Of a DNA stretch of 41,659 nucleotides, positions 35,878-41,659 are shown in pieces; within the stretch, counting starts at the first letter, position 1; each line of letters opens with the position of its first letter. The notes under the pieces were generated by a model. That model worked only from the letters and a program-made list of their open reading frames with translations. It did not search any database and was not told the DNA's origin. The stretch is taken from NCBI GenBank assembly GCA_019639255.1, contig JAHBSF010000050.1:1-41659 (forward strand), written 5' to 3'. Position numbers and translations under genes: made by a program. The stretch is from Acidobacteriota bacterium (GTDB taxonomy: Bacteria > Acidobacteriota > Blastocatellia > RBC074).

Positions 35878-38800
35878 TCAGAAGATCAGTTTGACGCCGA
35901 ACTGCACGCGTCGCGGGCTTTCAGCCGAAGTAATCCTTCCGAATGTGGGCGAAGCCAGGAAGTTGTCCGGCAGATTGAAGTTCGGATGGTTGAAAAGGTT
36001 GAAGAACTCGGCCCTGAATTGCAGGTTCATTGCTTCCCTTATAGCCGTATTCTTTACAATCGAAAAATTGATGTTCTGAAATCCGGGGCCGTCCAGGATG
36101 TTTCTTCCCGCGTTGCCGAAGCTGCCGAACGCAGGGAACGTAAACGCCGCGGTATTGAACCAGCGCTCGACCGAGGGATTCGACAGCCTCGCGGCGCCGA
36201 CAATGTTCGGGCGGTCGTTGTAGCCGAATCCGAGGTTTGACCTGCCCGTATTGCTGTTTTCGATGTCGGCCAGAATCGCTACGGTGAAGGGACGGCCGGT
36301 TTGCAGCGAAATCGCGCCGTAAGTCTGCCAGCCCGTTACAATCGGCGTCGCCCATCCGGCGTCATTGAGCCAGGCCTTGCCCTTGCCGAACGGCAGATCG
36401 TAGGAATAGCTCGCCGAAAAGCGATGCCTCACGTCGAAGTTCGAGCGGCCCCGCTCGGCGCGCGTATCGTAGCTGTTTTGCGGAAAGTTCGGATCGCCGG
36501 CGCTCGGGAAAAATCCCGACGCATTGTCTATGGACTTCGCCCAGGTGTAGGACACAAGCGTCGAAAGTCCGAAATCGAGGCGCTGCTGCAGGCTGGTTTG
36601 CAGGCTGTGATAGTTCGAGTTTGCGCTGGATTCCTGATAGATGATGTCGGCAAAAGATTGAACGGGGCGCGGCGCCGATCCGCCGGGGAATCGCTGCGGC
36701 GTGGGCCGCGGTTCATTTATATCGCGCGCCGCAAGCAGCTTCGTTCCCTTTGATCCCACGTATGCGAATTCGACTACACGGCTGCCGCCCAGTTGTCGCT
36801 GCACTCCGAAGTTCCAGTGCTGTATGTAGGCGGTTCTCAGATCGCGCTGAAAGGCGAAGCCCGAAGGCGGAGTCGGAAAGGGGAACTGGCTCGGAAAAGG
36901 ATCGAACAGCGTCAGCGGCAGATTCAATTCCGGAATGGTGAAATAAAACCGCTGCACGAAATACGGCGGGCTGAAATACAACCCCTCACCCGGAGCAAGC
37001 GCGGCCTGATCGTAATAAACGCCGTATCCGCTGCGTATCACGGTATTGCCCGAATCGTCGAGGGTCCATGCAAGGCCGATGCGCGGGGCGAAGTTGTTTT
37101 TGTCGGCCTGATATCCCGCGCGCGGAACGCCCCCGGCGCCCACACTTACGAGCGAACGCGTCGCCGGATCGTAGATATTTGCGCGATCGTCGGCGTCTAC
37201 GGGCGGTGAATTGAATTCGTAACGCAGCCCGAAATTTACTGTCAAACGAGGGCGGATTCTGAAGCTGTCGTTGATGAAGAAGTTGTAGCTCTCGCCGCGC
37301 AGATGCTGCCGGTTGTCGACGCGGGCGCCGCCCGTCACGGTGGGAAGGCCGATCAACAGATCCGCAAGAGCATTTCCGGTAAATGCCACAGGCGAGAATG
37401 CAAGGAATCCGCGCGAGAGCACGTCGCGGAAAGCGTTCTGCTGATATGCGCGGAAATCAAAGCCGAATTTGACCAGATGCCTGCCGCGCGTCCACGTCGC
37501 GGTATCGAGCACCTGAAAGGTATTGGCGACGCTTGATTGCGGGTTGTTTACCTCGTCGCCGAGCGGAGAATAGCCGGTGACGGTGATGTAACTCAGGCCG
37601 AAGTCGCGCGGATTGGAAGAAAGTTCGGGTAATCCGACCTGCTGGTTGACGCTTCTGCCCTGGTTTTCGTGGCGCACGTCGAGGGCTATGCGATTGAAGG
37701 CTAACCGCACATCGTTGATCAACCCCGGCGAGAATATATGCGTTTCGCTGAGCATCGCGTTTTGCGCTCGGCGCGGAATGTTCACCCCGTAACCGGGTAC
37801 GAGCGAAAAAGTCGGACCCGAAAACGGCTCGAACAGATCCCGATCCGTGAAGCTGTAGCGCGCAGTCAACTGCGAATTCGGCGTGAGTTGATGGTCGAGG
37901 CGGATGTCGAACAGATCGTCGCGGTCGCGCCGCACGGGCGATGATACGTAATTCTGAAACGGCACGTTGCGATTCGGCAGCGGATATAAAGCCGCGATCT
38001 GAAATCCGATGGGATTGCGCAGGAACTCCGGAATCACCGTCATCGGAAAATTGGTGCCGGGGAAGTTCGGCGCCGGCAGCAGGCTTTGCGAAAAATCGCC
38101 GTTGCGTTCGGCGGCAGTGGGAACGTTTGTAACGCGAGTGATGCCCTCGCGAAGCCTCGTACCCTCGTAGTCCCCGAAAAAGAACGTCCTGTCCTTGATA
38201 ATGGGGCCGCCCAGGGAGAACCCGAACTGGTTGCGCTGGTATTGCGGCGCTTCCACGTCGGACGGCGCGAAATAGTTGCGAGCGTCGAGCGAGCGGTTGC
38301 GGAAGAATTCGTAGACCGTACCGTGAAAACTGTTGCCGCCGGATTTCAGCACTACGTTGATATGCGCGCCGGCCGAGCGTCCGAAACTCGCGTCGTAGGT
38401 CGATGCAAGGACCTCAAATTCGCGCACTGCATCCACCGGCGGGCGCACGCCCACGGCGTTGAGTTTCGGATCGACGTTGTACACGCCGTCGAGCAGGTAG
38501 TTGTTGGCATCCTCGCGCGCTCCGTTGACGTTGAATGCAAAGTCGCCGCGAACGGTGCCGGCCGATCCCTGCGCGGGCGCGGTTGCTCCGGGGACCAGAA
38601 GGCTCAGTTCCAGGAAGTTGCGCCCGTCAAGCGGAAGCCCCGTGACCTGAAGGTTGTCTATAACCGCTCCGTGCGCGTTTGAGTCTTTTTTGAGCGCGGC
38701 GCGCGGGGCATCGACGATGATTTCGTCGGTAAGAGAGCCTACTTCCAATGCGACATCGAGGCGCAGATCCTGGCTTACATCGAGGCGGAACTTCCGGATT

Positions 38801-39066
38801 GCGCGGCGAAATCCCTGTTGCTCGATTTCGAGCCGGTAGAGGCCCGGGGGCAGGAGCGTCACGGCGTAGCGGCCCAGGGCATCGGCCTGCAGCGAGCGCG
38901 CTTCGTTTGTGGATTCGTGTATGAGTTTGAGCTGAGCGCCGGCTACGGGGCGGCCCGAAGCGTCGGCGATTTCGCCGCGCACGCTGCCGCGAAAGTTTTG
39001 TGCGAATGCAGCGGCAGGGACAAGAAACAGAAATGTCAAAAGCGCCGGCAGGAATTTTGTTTTCAC
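35878..39066 (-). CDS. TonB-dependent receptor-like protein with N-terminal carboxypeptidase-regulatory domain
   Basis: An outer-membrane protein of about 1062 residues, of the large Oar-like receptor class abundant in Acidobacteriota. Seen: signal peptide ending FAQ; a carboxypeptidase-regulatory-like domain (about 24-105; [17 protein letters not shown]); a TonB-box-like [10 protein letters not shown]; a plug region with [18 protein letters not shown] and [19 protein letters not shown]; and a long C-terminal barrel ending [11 protein letters not shown] with a terminal phenylalanine. The known role is TonB-driven uptake of large or scarce substrates; this substrate is unknown. The GTG at 39064-39066 gives a clean signal peptide, with GGAG about 14 nt before it; the ATG at 39099 is an alternative. 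The upstream ATG at 39180 is excluded because a strong promoter (39152-39180) begins there. Confidence 0.92.
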   Translation of the reverse strand: MKTKFLPALLTFLFLVPAAAFAQNFRGSVRGEIADASGRPVAGAQLKLIHESTNEARSLQADALGRYAVTLLPPGLYRLEIEQQGFRRAIRKFRLDVSQDLRLDVALEVGSLTDEIIVDAPRAALKKDSNAHGAVIDNLQVTGLPLDGRNFLELSLLVPGATAPAQGSAGTVRGDFAFNVNGAREDANNYLLDGVYNVDPKLNAVGVRPPVDAVREFEVLASTYDASFGRSAGAHINVVLKSGGNSFHGTVYEFFRNRSLDARNYFAPSDVEAPQYQRNQFGFSLGGPIIKDRTFFFGDYEGTRLREGITRVTNVPTAAERNGDFSQSLLPAPNFPGTNFPMTVIPEFLRNPIGFQIAALYPLPNRNVPFQNYVSSPVRRDRDDLFDIRLDHQLTPNSQLTARYSFTDRDLFEPFSGPTFSLVPGYGVNIPRRAQNAMLSETHIFSPGLINDVRLAFNRIALDVRHENQGRSVNQQVGLPELSSNPRDFGLSYITVTGYSPLGDEVNNPQSSVANTFQVLDTATWTRGRHLVKFGFDFRAYQQNAFRDVLSRGFLAFSPVAFTGNALADLLIGLPTVTGGARVDNRQHLRGESYNFFINDSFRIRPRLTVNFGLRYEFNSPPVDADDRANIYDPATRSLVSVGAGGVPRAGYQADKNNFAPRIGLAWTLDDSGNTVIRSGYGVYYDQAALAPGEGLYFSPPYFVQRFYFTIPELNLPLTLFDPFPSQFPFPTPPSGFAFQRDLRTAYIQHWNFGVQRQLGGSRVVEFAYVGSKGTKLLAARDINEPRPTPQRFPGGSAPRPVQSFADIIYQESSANSNYHSLQTSLQQRLDFGLSTLVSYTWAKSIDNASGFFPSAGDPNFPQNSYDTRAERGRSNFDVRHRFSASYSYDLPFGKGKAWLNDAGWATPIVTGWQTYGAISLQTGRPFTVAILADIENSNTGRSNLGFGYNDRPNIVGAARLSNPSVERWFNTAAFTFPAFGSFGNAGRNILDGPGFQNINFSIVKNTAIREAMNLQFRAEFFNLFNHPNFNLPDNFLASPTFGRITSAESPRRVQFGVKLIF

Positions 39067-39151
39067 GATGATTTCGGAGCTCTCCTTATCAATTAACATC
39101 GATCGACCGACATCCATCGACGGTATCGAGGGACGTGCGGACTGCGCCGGA

Positions 39152-39180
39152 ATCATAGCAATCCGGCTCAGTGTTGTCAC
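39152..39180 (-). promoter_or_regulatory. Putative promoter of the TonB-dependent receptor
   Basis: On the minus strand, GTGACA (39175-39180) and TATGAT (39152-39157) are 17 nt apart, each 5 of 6 to the sigma70 consensus. The implied start site is about 80 nt before the GTG start of the receptor. Confidence 0.65.
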
Positions 39181-39351
39181 ACCCGAACGTTTGCGCGCAT
39201 TTAAGGATGCACACTCTGAAACGTTGAGGCAATGAGCGCGGTTGCAGGAAAGAACATCGGATCGTCGCCGCTTGACCTCGGCACGCCGGGCTATTAAGGT
39301 TGCTTTCGTTCGTAGTTTCGCAAGATTGTAATGCTATCCACATGAGGCGAC

Positions 39352-40404
39352 ATGAGGCGGCAAAAAGCCGAAGACGCGCTCGAATCGCAACGGGAATTCT
39401 CGCGCCGGATCAAGAGCGGGCGTTTTGCACCGCTTTATTTGCTGGACGGCGCGGAGGAAATGCTGCGCACGCGCGCGCTGGAGGAGTTGATCGCCGCTGC
39501 GGTCGATGCGTCTGTGCGGGATTTCAATGTTTCGCGCGTATCGGCTGCGGGCGGGAGCCTCAATGAGGCGCTTGTGCTGGCGGCGCAACTGCCGATGATC
39601 TCCGAGCGCCGCGTCGTAATAGTCACCGATTTTGAGGCGATCAGCGACGAGCGGCAACTCGAACGCCTCAAGGACTACCTCAGGCGGCCGGTTGAATCCA
39701 CGGTGCTCGTATTCGTATCGCCCGGTCTGGATAAACGCCGCACGATTGCCACGATGCTCGGCAAAACGTGCGAGGTCGTCAGGTTTGATCCCCTCGACGA
39801 ACGCGACGGCGCGCCTCGCTGGGTAGCCGATTACGTCTCGCGCCAGGGCGCTATGATGGACAGGGCGGCTGCGGCGTATCTGGTGGGCACGGTCGGAACC
39901 GACCTGCGACGGCTTTCAAATGAAGCCGACAAGCTGGTTTCTTACATCGGCGGGCGGGGGCGGATTACCAGAACCGAGATCGAGGAGGTCGTCAGGCATT
40001 CGCGCGAGCATTCGAATTTTGAATTGACCGACGCGGTGCTGGACGGAGATCGGAGGCGGGCGCTCGTAGTCCTTGACCGTATTTTCGCAAATCCGTCGGA
40101 AAATCCCGGAACGCTCGCCATCATGATACTTGGGGCCATAGGCGCTACATATCGGAAAATGCTGGCTTCAAAGGAGCTTATGCGCCAGAACGCGCCCAAT
40201 GACGAGGTGGCGCGCGCCGTCGGAATGCCTCCGTTTCTTGTGACTAAATTCAACGAACGGGTGCGCCGAGTGGATATGGAACGCATCGTGCGCGGTATGG
40301 CGCGAATTGCGGATGCGGATATAGCGCTCAAGAGTTCTATGGGTACGCCGCGTTTGCAACTCGAACTTCTGGTTATCGAGTTGTGTCCGGATGGCGCGGT
40401 GTAA
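39352..40404 (+). CDS. holA: DNA polymerase III delta subunit
   Basis: HolA is the clamp-loader subunit that opens the beta sliding clamp during DNA replication. The 350-residue product has the normal family length. Seen: the N-terminal FAPLYLLDGAEEML segment matching the family's YLLyG-D/E motif, VIVTDFEAISDERQLERLKDYL, a VLVFVSPGLDKRRTIATML stretch in the AAA-like fold, and the C-terminal collar part with ELTDAVLDGDRRRALVVLDRIF and SSMGTPRLQLELLVIELC. A truncated Walker A is expected for delta and none is visible. It stands alone, divergent from the receptor gene, and the insertion sequence starts 10 nt after its stop. Confidence 0.93.
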   Translation: MRRQKAEDALESQREFSRRIKSGRFAPLYLLDGAEEMLRTRALEELIAAAVDASVRDFNVSRVSAAGGSLNEALVLAAQLPMISERRVVIVTDFEAISDERQLERLKDYLRRPVESTVLVFVSPGLDKRRTIATMLGKTCEVVRFDPLDERDGAPRWVADYVSRQGAMMDRAAAAYLVGTVGTDLRRLSNEADKLVSYIGGRGRITRTEIEEVVRHSREHSNFELTDAVLDGDRRRALVVLDRIFANPSENPGTLAIMILGAIGATYRKMLASKELMRQNAPNDEVARAVGMPPFLVTKFNERVRRVDMERIVRGMARIADADIALKSSMGTPRLQLELLVIELCPDGAV

Positions 40405-40414
40405 AGATAATTAT

Positions 40415-41659
40415 GGCTCTTTGGGAATTGCCGGAAAAGCCCCAAGATATCGTGGTCTTGGAGCAAAATTGAAGATGTGGCAGGCTGAGGTCGAACAAAG
40501 ACAGAAATGAGAGGCGCCGACCGATGCCGCCGATGATTGAGCTTCCGTTGGATTTGCCGGAAGTGATTGTGCTGAAGACGGAGTTGAAGAAGCGAGAGAT
40601 CGTGATCACGGTCGAGAGTACGCGACCGTATGCGATCTGCTCGCGATGTGGAGAGAAGACGTTTGAATTTCACAGCTATGATGATCCGATCCGGGTTCGG
40701 CATTTGCCGATTCTGGAACAGCGGGTCTACATCGAGTTGCGGCCGAAGCGATATCGATGTTCGACGTGCGACGATCATCCGACAACGACGCAGCAATGCG
40801 ATTGGTACGAGACCCGCTCGCCGCACACCAAGCCTTTGATCAGTCCCTGCTGCGCCAGTTGATCAACAGTACGGTCAGTGATGTCGTGCGCAAGCAGGAG
40901 GTCAGTTACGACTCGGTCCTGTATGCGATCAATCGCGGCGTGGCGCAATCGGTTGACTGGCGTGAGTTGACGGCGTTGAAGGTCATCGGGATGGATGAGA
41001 TCGCGCAGCGCAAAGGCCACCGCGATTTTGTTGTCATCGTCACGGTGCGAGACGATGAGGATATGGCGTTGATCGGCGTGCTTCCGAATCGGAAGAAGGA
41101 AACGGTGGTGGCGTTCCTGCGCTCGATTCCGGTCGAATTGCGGGCGAGTATCGAGCGTGTCTGCACCGACATCTACGAAGGCTTTACCAATGCGGTTAAA
41201 GAAGAAGTCTCGCAGGCCCGCATCGTGGTTGATCGTTTTTATGTTGCCAAAGCGTACCGCGAGTGCGCCGACAATCTGCGCAAAAGCGCGTTGCGTGAAT
41301 TGAAACACAGACTCGAGAAAGAAGAATAAAAGCTGCTCAAGGGCAGGAAGTGGCCGTTTCGCCGTAACGCAGCCGATATCGACCCAGAGCAACGCGAAGC
41401 CGTCGCGCTGCTGTTGGAATGTGCACCCGATCTGCGCAAAGCCTACGATCTGCGTGAAGAATTGAGTGCGATCTTTGACGCAGACCACACCAAGGAGTCG
41501 GGTGCCCGTGCCATCACCAAGTGAATCGAGAGCGTCGAACAGACAGGATTGAAATGCTTCGCCCCCTTTCTGACCACACTCAACAACTGGCTCGACGAGA
41601 TCACCAATTACTTTCTTGACCGCCAGACGAGCGGTTTTCAAGAGGGCTTCAACAATAAG
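40415..41659 (+). mobile_element. ISL3-family insertion sequence, truncated by the window end
   Basis: The left end is placed at 40415, where GGCTCTTTGGGAATTGCCGG resembles the GGCTCTTT start common in ISL3 terminal repeats. It contains the decayed transposase at 40524 onward. The right end lies beyond the window, so the inverted repeat and the expected 8-bp target duplication cannot be confirmed. Confidence 0.65.
40524..41659 (+). pseudogene. ISL3-family transposase, frameshifted and with two in-frame stops
   Basis: The sequence starts MPPMIELPLDLPEVIVLK and has an ISL3 zinc-binding domain (CSRC and CSTC), then the DDE region: VIGMDEIAQRKGH (first Asp), IVVDRFYVAKAYRE (second Asp) and FQEGFNNK (Glu) at the very end of the window. 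Three lesions break it. One base is missing near 40831-40835, where HTK should continue into AFDQSLLRQL. A TAA interrupts at 41327-41329 (EKEE*KLLKG). A TGA interrupts at 41522-41524 (AITK*IESVEQ), probably once a TGG. Homology continues smoothly across each lesion, so this is one decayed gene and not separate small genes. It cannot make an active enzyme without an intact copy elsewhere. Confidence 0.9.

Noticed and set aside
39067-39180. Upstream ATG start for the TonB-dependent receptor
   Set aside because: The first codons coincide with the -35 and -10 boxes of a good promoter and would put extra residues before a clean signal peptide.

Overview
The window looks like a chromosomal segment of an Acidobacteriota bacterium (Solibacter- or Blastocatellia-like). 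The signs are the Solibacter-type C-terminal domain (TIGR03437) on two secreted proteins, a large TonB-dependent receptor with an N-terminal carboxypeptidase-regulatory domain, a CadC-like winged-helix/TPR regulator and several paralogous PQQ-like beta-propellers. GC content is moderately high, and the housekeeping genes rpsO, pnp and holA are intact. No rRNA, tRNA or CRISPR array was seen. Placement below phylum level is inference.

Layout: (1) 97-16523, minus strand: three very large secreted mosaic proteins of 1960, 693 and 2686 residues, built from BACON-like, IPT/TIG, VWA, pre-peptidase, cohesin-like, dockerin-like and carboxypeptidase-regulatory modules. (2) 16928-19294, plus: a divergent membrane-bound one-component regulator with TPRs. 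(3) 19396-22163, minus: the rpsO-pnp pair. (4) 22272-23934, minus: a two-gene ABC-2 polysaccharide-type exporter. (5) 24239-26416, plus: an orphan PAS sensor histidine kinase. (6) 26449-35746: five secreted PQQ-like beta-propeller proteins and one periplasmic ankyrin protein, two propellers on the minus strand and ankyrin plus three propellers on the plus strand. (7) 35878-39066, minus: the TonB-dependent receptor. (8) 39352-40404, plus: holA. (9) 40415 to the window end: a decayed ISL3-family insertion sequence.

The most striking non-coding signal is a family of about 90-140 bp near-perfect inverted repeats with purine-rich left arms sharing the core GATAACGGAACAAACGAAA. Five full copies occur in 42 kb. 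Four sit directly on or within about 15 nt of stop codons; the fifth lies in a divergent promoter region. Partial copies and a second hairpin type follow further stop codons. They may act as (bidirectional) 3'-end hairpins, but their homologous loops, found in both orientations, argue for a dispersed element family rather than independently evolved terminators. Other notable structures are 14 near-identical 42-residue propeller-blade repeats in the giant VWA protein, a cohesin-like/dockerin-like/cohesin-like arrangement in one polypeptide, an operator-like triple repeat over that gene's promoter, a nested palindrome in the regulator's leader, and a small MITE-like element just before the kinase gene.

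Functionally the window is dominated by cell-surface and periplasmic proteins: adhesion or binding mosaics, an outer-membrane receptor, propellers and a polysaccharide exporter. It also has two signal-transduction proteins. No single pathway joins them all, and I found no convincing defence or biosynthetic system.
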